Assembly (NCBI RefSeq): GCF_002000365.1
Contig: NZ_MVBK01000040.1
Coordinates: forward strand, 34,438 to 87,045
Direction: 5' to 3'
Length of the DNA stretch: 52,608 nucleotides
From: Thioalkalivibrio denitrificans
Lineage (GTDB): Bacteria > Pseudomonadota > Gammaproteobacteria > Ectothiorhodospirales > Ectothiorhodospiraceae
Both the position numbers and the translations under genes were made by a program. Below the pieces are notes generated by a model. That model had not been told where the DNA came from, searched no databases, and worked only from the letters and a program-made list of their open reading frames with translations. Shown one piece after another: positions 1 to 9,332 of this stretch (positions are counted from its first letter, which is position 1; the number at the start of each line of letters is the position of its first letter).

Positions 1-51
1 TGTGACCTCTGTGGCTAAACGTCCTTTGTGGCCTCTGTGGCAAGAGAGAAG
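1..51. repeat. Class A tandem-unit palindrome, right arm only (cut by window edge)
   Basis: The first bases read as repeats of a 9-bp unit (TGACCTCTG / TGGCCTCTG) ending in TGTGGCAAGA. This matches the right arm of the palindromes at 39996-40228, 41718-41812 and 46644-46718. The left arm would lie before the window. No coding function is seen here. Confidence 0.6.
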
Positions 52-62
52 AAAAGAATTGT

Positions 63-147
63 TCTCGCAAAGACGCGAAGCACGCCAAGAGATCATTACT
101 GTTAAAATCACTCTTTCGTCTTGGCGCACTTGGCGTCTTTGCGAGAG
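63..147. repeat. Class F palindrome (CGCAAAGACGC arms) upstream of serA
   Basis: Arms at 63-90 and 119-146 are near-perfect reverse complements (TCTCGCAAAGACGC at the outer left, its complement at the outer right) around an AT-rich loop of about 28 bp. The right arm ends about 46 bp before the serA start, so it probably lies in or next to the serA leader. Confidence 0.75.
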
Positions 148-192
148 ACATCTGCCTTTTGTTGGCAAAAGGTATTTCAAGGCATACCCCAC

Positions 193-1356
193 ATGTACAA
201 GATACTTACGCTGAACAATATTTCCGTTAAGGGGCTGGACTGCTTTCCGCGGGATCACTACGAGATCTCTTCGGAGATGTCGCATCCGGATGCGATTCTC
301 GTGCGCTCCCACAACATGCGCGACATGAAGATTCCGGACGAGGTGAAGGCCATCGGCCGCGCCGGTGCCGGGGTCAACAATATCCCGGTGGAGGAGATGA
401 GCGAGCGCGGCGTCGCCGTGTTCAATGCCCCGGGCGCCAATGCCAACGCGGTCAAGGAGCTGGTGGTGGCGGGCATGCTCATCGCCGCGCGCAACCTGTT
501 CGGCGCCTACGATTACACCCGTACCCTGGATACCGCATCGCCGGATCTTGAGCGGCACGTGGAGGCGGGCAAGAAGAAGTTCGTGGGGTTCGAGCTGCCC
601 GGACGTGTGCTGGGTGTGATCGGCCTCGGAGCCATCGGGGTTCAGGTGGCCAACGCGGCGCGGGCACTCGGAATGCACGTGATCGGCTACGATCCGAAGA
701 TCACGGTGCACAGGGCCTGGCAGCTCTCGTCCGACGTGCAGCACGCGGCCACCGTGGACGAACTGCTGAGCAAGGCCGATTTCCTGACCTTCCACGTGCC
801 CCTGGTGGAAGCAACCCGGAGCATGATCAACGCCGACCGGCTGCAGCGCATGAAGCCCGGGGCGGTCATTCTCAACTTCGCACGCGCCGGTATCGTTGAC
901 GATGAAGCGGCCTGCGTGGCGCTGGACGAGGGGCGCCTGCATGCGTACGTGTCGGATTTTCCGAGCCCGCAACTGATGGCGCACCCGAGGGTCGTCGTGC
1001 TCCCCCATCTGGGTGCCTCGACCCGCGAGGCGGAGGAGAATTGTGCCGTCATCGTGGCCGAGGAGTTGCGCGAGTACCTGGAGAACGGCAACGTGCGCAA
1101 CTCTGTCAACCTGCCCGACCTGTTCCTGCCCCGGGCGGGAGATCACCGCGTGACGGTGGTCAATCGCAACCTGCCGGACATGGTTGGCCAGATGTCCCAT
1201 ATCCTGGGCAAGGCGAACCTCAACATCGTGCACATGGTCAACGAGTCCCGGGGCGCCATCGCCTACAGCATCATGGACGTGGAGGGCGAGATCACCGAAG
1301 ATGCAGCCAGGGAGCTGGACGCCATCGACGGCGTACTGCGAGTGCGGGTGCTGTAA
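193..1356 (+). CDS. serA: D-3-phosphoglycerate dehydrogenase, short ACT-containing type
   Basis: Predicted to oxidise 3-phosphoglycerate to 3-phosphohydroxypyruvate with NAD, the first step of serine synthesis, in the cytoplasm. The 387-residue protein starts at ATG 193 (MYKILTLNN); the open frame runs further upstream but enters repeat DNA. The NAD-binding GLGAIG lies at residues 144-149, FARAGIVD carries the substrate-binding arginine, and PHLGAST carries the catalytic histidine. An ACT domain fills about residues 318-387. The segment usually holding the catalytic glutamate reads SDFPSPQLM here, without an obvious Glu; related short SerA proteins also vary there. It occupies the place where many gammaproteobacteria have serC, directly before pheA (6 bp gap). 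Another D-2-hydroxyacid substrate is possible. Confidence 0.85.
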   Translation: MYKILTLNNISVKGLDCFPRDHYEISSEMSHPDAILVRSHNMRDMKIPDEVKAIGRAGAGVNNIPVEEMSERGVAVFNAPGANANAVKELVVAGMLIAARNLFGAYDYTRTLDTASPDLERHVEAGKKKFVGFELPGRVLGVIGLGAIGVQVANAARALGMHVIGYDPKITVHRAWQLSSDVQHAATVDELLSKADFLTFHVPLVEATRSMINADRLQRMKPGAVILNFARAGIVDDEAACVALDEGRLHAYVSDFPSPQLMAHPRVVVLPHLGASTREAEENCAVIVAEELREYLENGNVRNSVNLPDLFLPRAGDHRVTVVNRNLPDMVGQMSHILGKANLNIVHMVNESRGAIAYSIMDVEGEITEDAARELDAIDGVLRVRVL

Positions 1357-1362
1357 AGACTC

Positions 1363-2454
1363 ATGAGCGAACGGGATCCACTGGAGACGATCCGGGCGCG
1401 CATCGATGCCCTGGACGACGAACTGCTGAAACTGATCAGCGAGCGTGCCCGTTGTGCCCAGGAGGTGGCCCAGATCAAGCGGGCGCAGGATCCGGACGCG
1501 GAGTTTTATCGGCCTGACCGCGAGGCGCGCATCCTGCGCCGGGTCCAGGACAACAATCCCGGCCCTCTGGATTCCGAGGAGGTCGCGCGGCTGTTCCGGG
1601 AGATCATGTCCGCGTGCCTGGCGCTGGAGGAGCCGCTCAAGGTGGCCTTCCTGGGGCCCGAAGGGACGTTCACCCAGGCGGCCGCGGTGAAGCATTTCGG
1701 TCATTCCGTCACCACCGTGCCCCTGGGCGCCATCGACGAGATCTTTCGCGAGGTGGAGTCGGGCGCGGCCCACTACGGCGTGGTGCCGGTGGAGAATTCC
1801 ACCGAAGGCGTCGTGACACACACCCTGGACCGCTTCATGCAGTCCCCCCTGCACATCTGCGGTGAGGTGGAGCTGCGCATTCACCATCACCTGCTGGCGG
1901 CGGAGCATCTCACCCGGGACCAGATCCGGCGTGTCTATTCGCACCAGCAGTCGCTGGCCCAGTGCAGGGAATGGCTGGACGCAAACCTCCCCCAGGCGGA
2001 ACGTATTGCCGTCAGCAGCAACGCGGCGGCGGCGAAACGGATACAGGAAGAGAAGGGCACATCGGCCGCCATCGCCAGCCAGGCGGCTGCCGAGCGTTAC
2101 GGGCTGCAGACGGTCAGTGCCAACATCGAGGACATGCCCGACAACACCACCCGTTTTCTGGTGATCGGCCCGCGCTCCAGCGCCCCGTCCGGCCGGGACA
2201 AGACCTCGTTGCTGCTATCGACCGGAAACAAGCCGGGCGCGTTGTTCCGATTGATTGAGCCCTTCGCCCGCGCCGACGTGAGCATGACGCGTATCGAGTC
2301 CCGGCCGTCCCACTGCGTCAACTGGGAGTATGTGTTCTTCATCGACGTGGAGGGCCATTCGCAGGACACCAAGGTGCGCAAGGCCCTGGCGGCGCTGGAG
2401 AAGGAAGCCGAACTGGTCAAGATCCTCGGCTCCTATCCGCGGGCAGTGCTTTGA
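1363..2454 (+). CDS. pheA: Bifunctional chorismate mutase / prephenate dehydratase (P-protein)
   Basis: Converts chorismate to prephenate and then phenylpyruvate for phenylalanine synthesis. The 363-residue protein has the usual three domains: an AroQ-type chorismate mutase at about residues 1-90 (IRARIDALDDELLKLISERA), prephenate dehydratase from about 93 (KVAFLGPEGTFTQAA) with the TRF catalytic motif near 262-264, and a C-terminal ACT domain from about 280. The phenylalanine-sensing ESRP motif at about residue 312 predicts feedback inhibition by Phe. It starts 6 bp after serA and is followed by hisC after a palindromic repeat, so serA-pheA-hisC-tyrA probably share transcripts. Confidence 0.96.
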   Translation: MSERDPLETIRARIDALDDELLKLISERARCAQEVAQIKRAQDPDAEFYRPDREARILRRVQDNNPGPLDSEEVARLFREIMSACLALEEPLKVAFLGPEGTFTQAAAVKHFGHSVTTVPLGAIDEIFREVESGAAHYGVVPVENSTEGVVTHTLDRFMQSPLHICGEVELRIHHHLLAAEHLTRDQIRRVYSHQQSLAQCREWLDANLPQAERIAVSSNAAAAKRIQEEKGTSAAIASQAAAERYGLQTVSANIEDMPDNTTRFLVIGPRSSAPSGRDKTSLLLSTGNKPGALFRLIEPFARADVSMTRIESRPSHCVNWEYVFFIDVEGHSQDTKVRKALAALEKEAELVKILGSYPRAVL

Positions 2455-2459
2455 GGGCG

Positions 2460-2556
2460 GTCAGTTGTCAGTGGTCAGTGGTCAGTTGTCAGTTGTCACT
2501 GGCCCGCTCTCGTGATCTGCTCCTCTACAACTGACCACTGACAACTGACAACGGAC
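2460..2556. repeat. Class C palindrome of 7-bp tandem units (GTCAGTT) between pheA and hisC
   Basis: The left arm (2460-2499) is about five copies of a heptamer CAGTTGT/CAGTGGT; the right arm (2527-2556) holds the complementary units (ACAACTGACCACTGACAACT). The loop is about 27 bp. It fills nearly the whole pheA-hisC gap and ends 7 bp before the hisC ATG, so it would place a long hairpin in the operon mRNA close to the hisC start. Confidence 0.8.
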
Positions 2557-2563
2557 CAAACCC

Positions 2564-3685
2564 ATGAGTTGTGATTATCGAGCCCTGGCGTTGGCCGGTG
2601 TGCGGGATCTGACCCCTTACCAGCCGGGCAAGCCCATCGAGGAGCTGGAACGGGAGCTGGGCATCCGGGAGAGCATCAAGCTGGCCTCCAACGAGAACCC
2701 GCTCGGTCCGAGCCCCCATGCCCTGGAAGCGTTGCGGGGGCACCTGGGCGGCATCTCGCTGTATCCCGACGGCAACGGTTTTGCCCTCAAGCGTCGCCTG
2801 GGCGAGTTGCTCGACGTGGATCCGGCATGCATCACTTTGGGCAATGGCTCCAACGAAATCCTGGAACTGGTTGCGCGGGCGTATCTCGAGCCCGGGCGCA
2901 ATGCCGTATTCAGCGCCCATGCCTTCGCGGTGTACCCCATCGTCGTTCAGGCAGTCGGTGCCGACGCAAGGGTGGCGCCCGCCAATCCGGCCGACCACGC
3001 GATGCCCTACGGTCACGACCTGGACGCCATGGCGTCGCGCATCGACGCCGATACGCGGGTGGTGTTCGTGGCCAATCCGAACAATCCCACCGGGACCTGG
3101 CTGGACGAGGCCGCGGTGCACGGGTTCCTGAAGCGCGTGCCGGACGAAACGCTGGTGGTCATGGATGAGGCCTATTTCGAGTACGTGCAGGCGGACGGCT
3201 ATCCGGATGCGACCCGCTGGCTGAAGGCGTTTCCCAACCTGCTGGTGACGCGGACCTTCTCCAAGATTCACGGCCTCGCGGGCCTGCGCATCGGCTATGG
3301 CGTGTCCGGCGAGGCGGTGGCGGACATCCTCAACCGGGTGCGCCAGCCCTTCAATACCAACAGCCTGGCGCAGGCCGGCGCCCTGGCGGCCCTGGATGAC
3401 GGCGACCACGTGACGGAGAGTGTGCGCATCAACACACTGGGGCTGGCGCAACTGACGGCGGCCTGCCGCGAGCGCGGGCTGGGCTACATTCCCTCGGTGG
3501 GCAACTTTCTCTCCATCGACGTGGGCCGCGAGGCAGGGCCCGTGTATCAGGCGCTGCTGCGCGAGGGCGTGATCGTGCGGCCCGTGGGCGGCTACGGTCT
3601 GCCGAATCACCTGCGCGTGACCGTCGGTCGGGAGCAAGAGAACAGGCGTTTCATTGACGCGCTGGACCGGGTTCTGCGGGGATGA
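2564..3685 (+). CDS. hisC: Histidinol-phosphate aminotransferase
   Basis: PLP-dependent class I/II aminotransferase that transfers the amino group from glutamate to imidazole-acetol phosphate in histidine synthesis. Relatives in this context may also act on aromatic keto acids. The 373-residue protein has the typical N-terminus (DLTPYQPGKPIEELERE and LASNENPLGPSP), the NPNNPTGTW motif, and the PLP-binding lysine at about K234 in TRTFSKIHGLAGLRIGYG. It overlaps tyrA by 4 bp (ATGA), a sign of translational coupling. Its place inside an aromatic operon, away from other his genes, supports a role for aromatic keto-acid transamination; this part is inference. Confidence 0.93.
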   Translation: MSCDYRALALAGVRDLTPYQPGKPIEELERELGIRESIKLASNENPLGPSPHALEALRGHLGGISLYPDGNGFALKRRLGELLDVDPACITLGNGSNEILELVARAYLEPGRNAVFSAHAFAVYPIVVQAVGADARVAPANPADHAMPYGHDLDAMASRIDADTRVVFVANPNNPTGTWLDEAAVHGFLKRVPDETLVVMDEAYFEYVQADGYPDATRWLKAFPNLLVTRTFSKIHGLAGLRIGYGVSGEAVADILNRVRQPFNTNSLAQAGALAALDDGDHVTESVRINTLGLAQLTAACRERGLGYIPSVGNFLSIDVGREAGPVYQALLREGVIVRPVGGYGLPNHLRVTVGREQENRRFIDALDRVLRG

Positions 3686-4539
3686 TCCGCAGGCTCTGCA
3701 TCTTCGGTGTGGGTCTGATCGGTGGTTCCCTGGCGCTGGCGCTGCGGCGCAGCGGATTCTGCCAGTCCGTGGTGGGCTGCTCACGCTCCGAACAGCACCT
3801 GGCGCTGGCGGTGGAGAAAGGCGTGATCGACACCTACTGCCTGGATGCGGCGGAGGCCGTGCAGGACGCGGACGTGGTGCTCCTGTCGGTGCCCCTGGGT
3901 GCCATGGGTCCGGTATGCACCAGCATCCGCGAGGCCATCCGGGAGGATGCGGTGCTCACCGACGTGGGCAGCGCCAAGGCCAGTGTGGTGCATGCCGTGA
4001 GCGCGGCCTTCGGAGGCGCGCCCGCGGGTTTCGTTCCGGGTCATCCCATTGCGGGCACGGAGCGGAGCGGCGTGGAAGCTGCCTTTCCGGAACTGTTCGA
4101 GGGCCGGCGCGTGATCCTGACGCCCCTGGAGAGCACCGCCGCGGAGGCGCTGGAGACGGTGCGCGCCATGTGGCAGGCGACGGGTGCGGAGGTGGAGGAG
4201 ATGTCCGTGGCCCATCATGACGAGGTGCTGGCGGCCACCAGCCATCTGCCTCACCTGCTGGCCTTCGGCCTGGTGGACAGCCTGGCGCGCATGGGTGAGC
4301 GCGAGGAGATCTTCCGTTACGCGGCCGGGGGCTTTCGGGATTTCACCCGTATCGCCTCAAGCGATCCGGTCATGTGGCGCGACATCTGCCTGGCCAACAG
4401 CGAGGCCATCCTCAAGGTGATGAAACACTACCGCGAGGATCTGGACGCCATCACCGAGGCCGTCAAACACGGCGACGGCGACACCCTGCTGGCCATCTTC
4501 CGCCGCGCCAAGTCCGCCCGCGACAGGTTCTGTGATTGA
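3682..4539 (+). CDS. tyrA: Prephenate/arogenate dehydrogenase
   Basis: Oxidatively decarboxylates prephenate (or arogenate) in tyrosine synthesis. The 285-residue protein starts at the ATG overlapping the hisC stop. The nucleotide-binding glycine motif GVGLIGGSLA is at residues 9-18, and the family motifs PGHPIAGTERSG and HHDEVLAATSHLPHLL follow. There is no chorismate mutase or ACT domain, so this is the monofunctional short form. It is followed by a 255-bp gap filled by nested palindromes before aroA. Confidence 0.93.
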   Translation: MIRRLCIFGVGLIGGSLALALRRSGFCQSVVGCSRSEQHLALAVEKGVIDTYCLDAAEAVQDADVVLLSVPLGAMGPVCTSIREAIREDAVLTDVGSAKASVVHAVSAAFGGAPAGFVPGHPIAGTERSGVEAAFPELFEGRRVILTPLESTAAEALETVRAMWQATGAEVEEMSVAHHDEVLAATSHLPHLLAFGLVDSLARMGEREEIFRYAAGGFRDFTRIASSDPVMWRDICLANSEAILKVMKHYREDLDAITEAVKHGDGDTLLAIFRRAKSARDRFCD

Positions 4540-4557
4540 ACGGGTTTGGCGGATTAT

Positions 4558-4748
4558 CGCGGAGGGCGCAGAGACGCAGAGGACGCAAAGAAATGCTTTT
4601 TTGACAGGATTAACAGGATTCACAAGATTAATAATAAACAGTGCAATCTCGTGGTCATCCCTGTCATGAAAATCATGTAAATCCTGTTAATCCTGTCAGG
4701 AGTTTTTGAATTCCAGTTTGCGTCCTCTGCGTCTCTGCGCCCTCCGCG
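4558..4748. repeat. Nested palindromes, class F arms enclosing class B arms, between tyrA and aroA
   Basis: The outer arms at 4558-4589 and 4717-4748 are exact reverse complements over 32 bp (CGCGGAGGGCGCAGAGACGC at the left outer end). Inside lies a second pair, about 4601-4630 and 4670-4702, made of the 9-bp unit ACAGGATTA. Two different tandem units therefore share one centre. The structure fills most of the tyrA-aroA gap; no gene or clear promoter is seen in the rest (4540-4557, 4749-4794). Confidence 0.85.
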
Positions 4749-4794
4749 TTAATACCCTAATAAGAAACCACTCACCCAAACAAGAAATCAACGC

Positions 4795-6120
4795 ATGTCA
4801 TCAGGAGAAGAAATCGCATTCCACGTCGACCCAGGCGGAAAACTTAACGGTCGGATCCGCGTGCCGGGGGACAAGTCTATTTCCCACCGGGCTGTCATGC
4901 TCGGGTCGCTGGCGGAGGGGGTCACGGAGGTGACCGGGTTCCTCAACGGCGAGGACTGCATGGCCACGCTGGCGGCATTCCGGGCGATGGGGGTGGAGAT
5001 CGACGGGCCCGAGGACGGGCGGCTGACCGTCCACGGGGTCGGGCTGCACGGCCTCAAGGCGCCCGCCCAGGCTCTGGATCTGGGCAATTCAGGCACGTCC
5101 ATGCGCCTGATGGCGGGGCTGCTGGCCGGCCAGTCCTTCGACACCACGCTGGTCGGTGATGCCTCGCTGACGCGGCGCCCCATGCGCCGGGTCACCGAAC
5201 CGCTGGCTGCCATGGGGGCCCGGATCGACACCGCCGAGTCGGGTACACCGCCGCTTCGCATCCACGGCGGACAGCCGCTTCGGGGCATGGCGTACGCGAT
5301 GCCGGTGGCCAGCGCCCAGGTGAAATCCAGCCTGTTGCTGGCGGGTTTGTATGCCGACGGCACCACCTGCATCACCGAACCGGCGCCCACCCGGGATCAC
5401 ACGGAGCGCATGCTGACAGGGTTCGGCTACCCGGTGACGCGCACCGACGATACGGTCTGCCTCCAGGGCGGTGGACGGCTCAGGGCGACACGCATCGATG
5501 TGCCCGCGGACATCTCCTCGGCGGCGTTCTTTCTGGTGGGTGCCTGCATTGCCCCGGGTTCGGACGTGGTGCTGGAGCATGTGGGCATGAATCCCACGCG
5601 CGTAGGCATGATCGACATCCTGCGCCTCATGGGCGCGGACATTCGTGTGGAGAACCCGCGTGAGGCCGGCGGCGAGCCCGTGGCCGACCTGCGGATCAGC
5701 AGTGGCGTGCTGCGCGGGGTGCGCATTCCCGAGGAACTGGTACCGCTCGCCATCGATGAGTTTCCGGCTATCTTCATTGCCGCCGCCTGTGCCGAGGGCG
5801 AGACCGTGCTCACCGGGGCGGAGGAACTGCGCGTCAAGGAAAGCGATCGCATCCAGGTCATGGCCGACGGGCTCGTGGCCTGCGGCATCGACGCCCGGCC
5901 GACGCCCGACGGCATGCGCATCCGGGGAGGACATCTGCGGGGAGCCACGGTGGACAGCCACGGCGACCATCGCATCGCCATGAGCTTTGCCATGGCGGCC
6001 CTTCGCTCGGACGGGGCGATGCGCATACGCAACTGCGCCAACGTGAACACATCGTTCCCCGGGTTCGTGGAGCTGGCGGCCGGCGCGGGACTCGGTATCC
6101 GCCAGGAGGCGCAGTCATGA
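4795..6120 (+). CDS. aroA: 3-phosphoshikimate 1-carboxyvinyltransferase (EPSP synthase)
   Basis: Transfers enolpyruvyl from PEP to shikimate-3-phosphate, the sixth step of the shikimate pathway. The 441-residue protein begins MSSGEEIAFHVDPGG and has the PEP-site motif PGDKSISHRAVMLGSLAEG near residue 24, LDLGNSGTSMRLMAG, the second signature RVKESDRIQVMADGL, and GDHRIAMSFAMAAL near the C-terminus. It overlaps cmk by 4 bp (ATGA), the usual gammaproteobacterial aroA-cmk coupling. Confidence 0.97.
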   Translation: MSSGEEIAFHVDPGGKLNGRIRVPGDKSISHRAVMLGSLAEGVTEVTGFLNGEDCMATLAAFRAMGVEIDGPEDGRLTVHGVGLHGLKAPAQALDLGNSGTSMRLMAGLLAGQSFDTTLVGDASLTRRPMRRVTEPLAAMGARIDTAESGTPPLRIHGGQPLRGMAYAMPVASAQVKSSLLLAGLYADGTTCITEPAPTRDHTERMLTGFGYPVTRTDDTVCLQGGGRLRATRIDVPADISSAAFFLVGACIAPGSDVVLEHVGMNPTRVGMIDILRLMGADIRVENPREAGGEPVADLRISSGVLRGVRIPEELVPLAIDEFPAIFIAAACAEGETVLTGAEELRVKESDRIQVMADGLVACGIDARPTPDGMRIRGGHLRGATVDSHGDHRIAMSFAMAALRSDGAMRIRNCANVNTSFPGFVELAAGAGLGIRQEAQS

Positions 6121-6797
6121 CGGCGCCGGTGATCACCGTGGACGGGCCCAGCGGCTCCGGCAAGGGCACGGTCAGCCGGCTGGTGGCCGAGCGCCTCGGC
6201 TGGCACTGGCTGGACAGCGGCGCGTTGTACCGTCTGGTGGCGCTGGCGGCCCTGCGCCGCGGTACGGACCCTGCCGACGTGCAGGCACTGGCGACGCTGG
6301 CACGCAATCTCGATGTCCGGTTTGAGGTGGATGATTCCGGGGATCCGGTCATCCTGCTGGACGGCGAGCGGGTGGGGGGCGAACTGCGTACCGAACAGAC
6401 TGGTGACGCGGCCTCACGGGTGGCTGCGCACCAGGCCGTGCGCGACGCTCTGCTGGAGCGCCAGCGGGCCTTTTGCCGGCCGCCGGGGCTGGTTGCGGAC
6501 GGCCGGGACATGGGCACCGTGGTGTTCGCCCAGGCGCCGCTCAAGGTGTTTCTGACCGCCAGTTGCGAAGAACGCGCGAAACGCCGATATAAGCAGTTGA
6601 AAGAACAAGGACTTAGTGCTAATCTTCACGCCCTTTCGGAGGAGCTCGCCGAACGCGACCGCCGGGACGCCGAGCGGCGCGTTGCGCCGTTGAAGCCGGC
6701 CGATGATGCCGTGGTGGTGGATTCCACTCAAATGGACATCGACGCGGTGCTCGAACAGGTGTTGCGGCTTGCCCGTGAAAGAGGTTTAACCAGCTGA
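6117..6797 (+). CDS. cmk: Cytidylate kinase
   Basis: Phosphorylates CMP and dCMP to the diphosphates with ATP. The 226-residue protein has a P-loop GPSGSGKGT at about residues 9-17, DSGALYRLVALAAL, and the VADGRDMGTVVF and LTASCEERAKRRYKQL segments that bind nucleotide and form the lid. It starts at the ATG overlapping the aroA stop and precedes rpsA, the classical cmk-rpsA order. Confidence 0.96.
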   Translation: MTAPVITVDGPSGSGKGTVSRLVAERLGWHWLDSGALYRLVALAALRRGTDPADVQALATLARNLDVRFEVDDSGDPVILLDGERVGGELRTEQTGDAASRVAAHQAVRDALLERQRAFCRPPGLVADGRDMGTVVFAQAPLKVFLTASCEERAKRRYKQLKEQGLSANLHALSEELAERDRRDAERRVAPLKPADDAVVVDSTQMDIDAVLEQVLRLARERGLTS

Positions 6798-6889
6798 GGC
6801 CGGGGCAGGACTGCCCGGGTCCCGATATTCATCAACCAACCGGCTTGTGAACGGATCTTGCCAAGCCCTTTTTCAGGTTCAGACAACTC

Positions 6890-8566
6890 ATGAGTGAAAG
6901 TTTCGCGCAACTGTTCGAAGAGAGCATGGCCTTCACGCAGATGAAGCCAGGCAGCATCATCAACGGCACCGTGATCAACGTGACGCCCGACGTCGTCGTG
7001 ATCAACGCCGGACTCAAGTCCGAGGGTGTCGTCCCCACCGAGCAGTTCCTCAATGAAAAGGGGGAAGTGGAAGTCAAGGTGGGCGACGTGGTGGAAGTCG
7101 CGCTGGAGAGTCCCGAGGACGGCTTCGGCGAGACACGCCTGTCCCGCGAGAAGGCAAAGCGCGCCAAGGCATGGGAGCGTCTGGAATCCGCAATGGAGAA
7201 CGACGAGACCATCACCGGCATGATCTCCGGCAAGGTCAAGGGCGGATTCACCGTGGAGCTGGGCGACATCCGTGCGTTCCTGCCGGGTTCGCTGGTGGAT
7301 GTGCGCCCCGTGCGCGATACCGCCTACCTGGAAGGCAAGGAACTGGAATTCAAGCTCATCAAGCTGGACCAGCGGCGCAACAACGTGGTGGTCTCCCGCC
7401 GCGCCGTGGTGGAGAAGGAATACAGCGCCGAGCGCGAGGAACTGCTCAAGAACCTGCAGGAAGGCATGGTGCTCAAGGGCATCGTCAAGAACCTCACCGA
7501 CTACGGCGCCTTCCTGGATCTGGGCGGCATCGACGGCTTGCTGCACATCACTGACATGGCCTGGAAACGCGTCAAGCATCCCTCCGAGGTGGTGGACATC
7601 GGTCAGGAGATCGAGGTCAAGGTGCTCAAGTTCGACCGCGAGCGCAACCGCGTATCCCTGGGCCTGAAGCAGCTGGGCGACGATCCGTGGGAGAACATCA
7701 CCCGCCGTTACCCCGTGAGCACCCGCCTGTTCGGCAAGGTCACCAACATCACCGACTACGGCTGCTTCGTGGAGATCGAGGACGGTGTGGAAGGCCTGGT
7801 GCACGTCTCTGAGATGGACTGGACCAACAAGAATGTCGCCCCCGGCAAGATGGTCGCCGTGGGAGACGAGGTCGAGGTCATGATCCTCGACATCGACGAG
7901 GAACGCCGCCGCATCTCCCTGGGCATGAAGCAGTGTCAGGCCAATCCCTGGGACGAGTTCGCCGCCACCCACAACCGCGGCGAGAAGGTTTCCGGCGTCA
8001 TCAAGTCGATCACCGATTTCGGCATCTTCGTGGGCCTCGATGGGGGGATCGACGGTCTCGTGCACCTCTCCGACCTGTCCTGGAACATGGAAGGCGAGGA
8101 GGCCGTGCGCAACTACAAGAAGGGCGACGAGATCGAGGCCGTGGTCCTGTCCGTTGATCCCGAGCGCGAGCGCATCTCGCTGGGCATCAAGCAGCTGGAC
8201 AAGGATCCCTTCTCCAACTTCGTCGCTGAGCATGCCAAGGGAAGCATCGTCAAGGGCAAGGTCAAGGAAGTGGACGCAAAGGCCGCCATCGTCGAGCTGG
8301 CCGAAAGCGTGGACGGTGTGCTGCGTGCATCCGAACTGTCCCGGGACCGCGTCGAGGATGCCCGCAGCGTGCTCAACGTGGGCGACGAGGTGGAGGCCAA
8401 GTTCATGGGCGTGGATCGCAAGAACCGCACCGTGACGCTTTCCATCAAGGCGAAGGACTACGAGGAAGAGGCCGAGGCCCTGCAGGATTACAGCGGGTCC
8501 GGCAGCGCCACCACCTCGCTTGGGGATCTGCTCAAGGAGCAGATGGGCGGCAAGCAGGACAAATGA
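6890..8566 (+). CDS. rpsA: 30S ribosomal protein S1
   Basis: RNA-binding protein of the small subunit that recruits mRNA for initiation. The 558-residue protein contains six S1 (OB-fold) repeats, at roughly residues 21-87, 105-171, 192-260, 277-347, 364-434 and 451-520. Recurring motifs include [39 protein letters not shown] and [20 protein letters not shown]. The start [12 protein letters not shown] is the conserved one. The 92-bp gap after cmk and a GC hairpin after the stop suggest its own transcription unit. Confidence 0.98.
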   Translation: MSESFAQLFEESMAFTQMKPGSIINGTVINVTPDVVVINAGLKSEGVVPTEQFLNEKGEVEVKVGDVVEVALESPEDGFGETRLSREKAKRAKAWERLESAMENDETITGMISGKVKGGFTVELGDIRAFLPGSLVDVRPVRDTAYLEGKELEFKLIKLDQRRNNVVVSRRAVVEKEYSAEREELLKNLQEGMVLKGIVKNLTDYGAFLDLGGIDGLLHITDMAWKRVKHPSEVVDIGQEIEVKVLKFDRERNRVSLGLKQLGDDPWENITRRYPVSTRLFGKVTNITDYGCFVEIEDGVEGLVHVSEMDWTNKNVAPGKMVAVGDEVEVMILDIDEERRRISLGMKQCQANPWDEFAATHNRGEKVSGVIKSITDFGIFVGLDGGIDGLVHLSDLSWNMEGEEAVRNYKKGDEIEAVVLSVDPERERISLGIKQLDKDPFSNFVAEHAKGSIVKGKVKEVDAKAAIVELAESVDGVLRASELSRDRVEDARSVLNVGDEVEAKFMGVDRKNRTVTLSIKAKDYEEEAEALQDYSGSGSATTSLGDLLKEQMGGKQDK

Positions 8567-8575
8567 CGTCCCGTG

Positions 8576-8609
8576 GGGCCGGCCGCCGTCGGGGCGTGCC
8601 GGCCCGTTT
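8576..8609 (+). terminator. GC-rich hairpin after rpsA
   Basis: GGGCCGGC at 8576-8583 pairs with GCCGGCCC at 8598-8605 and is followed by GTTT. The T-run is short, so it may only attenuate read-through into ihfB. Confidence 0.5.
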
Positions 8610-8694
8610 CGGGGGATAACTGCGCGGTTGATCCGGCATGCCCGGCCTTACACTGACATGCCGTTTCCGGCCGGCGCCACCTGGAGTTGCTGAC

Positions 8695-9018
8695 ATGACC
8701 AAGTCTGAGTTGATCGACGTACTGGCCAGAAAGCAGAGCCATCTGGCCTACAAGGACGTGGAGTTGTCGGTCAAGACGATGCTGGAACACATGAGCCAGG
8801 CGCTGGCCTCCGGAGACCGTATCGAGATCCGAGGATTCGGCAGTTTCTCCCTGCATTTTCGCCCCCCCCGGGTGGGCCGCAATCCGAAGACGGGCGAGAC
8901 GGTTTCGCTGCCGGGCAAGTACGTACCGCATTTCAAGCCCGGCAAGGAACTCCGGGAGCGGGTCAACAGGACGGAGCCGGTCACGGAAGCGGTCGCCGCG
9001 GACGGCGGCTCCCTGTAG
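8695..9018 (+). CDS. ihfB: Integration host factor subunit beta
   Basis: Sequence-specific DNA-bending protein acting as a heterodimer with IhfA. ATG 8695 gives a 107-residue protein beginning [14 protein letters not shown], the standard IHF-beta start; an in-frame upstream ATG at 8638 adds 19 non-family residues and is unlikely. The HU/IHF signature [20 protein letters not shown] and the arm-region motif [15 protein letters not shown] are present. Its position after rpsA is conserved in gammaproteobacteria. Confidence 0.95.
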   Translation: MTKSELIDVLARKQSHLAYKDVELSVKTMLEHMSQALASGDRIEIRGFGSFSLHFRPPRVGRNPKTGETVSLPGKYVPHFKPGKELRERVNRTEPVTEAVAADGGSL

Positions 9019-9036
9019 TCTCCCGAGGCCTTTGCC

Positions 9037-9330
9037 TTGCGCAAGCTCATCCTCGTGATCATCCTGATCCTGGCGGTCCTCGTGGGCGCCAGCTTCACAC
9101 TGCTCAATGCCGATCCGGTCCTGGTGAATCTCTACGCGTTGCGTGTGGAATTACCGTTGTCCGTGGTCATTTTCTCGAGTCTTCTGGTCGGCGCCGTTCT
9201 GGCGTCGATTGCCTGTGTGGGCCTCATGCTCCGCCGGGTTCGTGACAACCGTCAGCTTCACAAGCGTGTGAGATTGGCAGAGGACGAGTTGTCCAAGCTT
9301 CGCAAGATACCCATCAAGGATCACTACTGA
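9037..9330 (+). CDS. lapA: LapA family (DUF1049) inner-membrane protein
   Basis: A 97-residue membrane protein with two predicted transmembrane helices (about residues 3-20 and 38-62) and a charged coiled C-terminal tail (RLAEDELSKLRKIPIKDHY). LapA and LapB act together in controlling LPS assembly and LpxC levels in Escherichia coli; that is family knowledge. It uses a TTG start at 9037 (MRKLILVIILIL), with no better in-frame start nearby. The lapB ATG follows 2 bp after its stop, so the pair is surely one transcript. Confidence 0.85.
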   Translation: MRKLILVIILILAVLVGASFTLLNADPVLVNLYALRVELPLSVVIFSSLLVGAVLASIACVGLMLRRVRDNRQLHKRVRLAEDELSKLRKIPIKDHY

Positions 9331-9332
9331 TC

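Noticed and set aside
2525-3784. A 419-codon open frame antisense to hisC
   Set aside because: It is a shadow of a high-GC gene, with repetitive His/Arg/Gly composition and no recognisable domain, while hisC on the other strand is clear.
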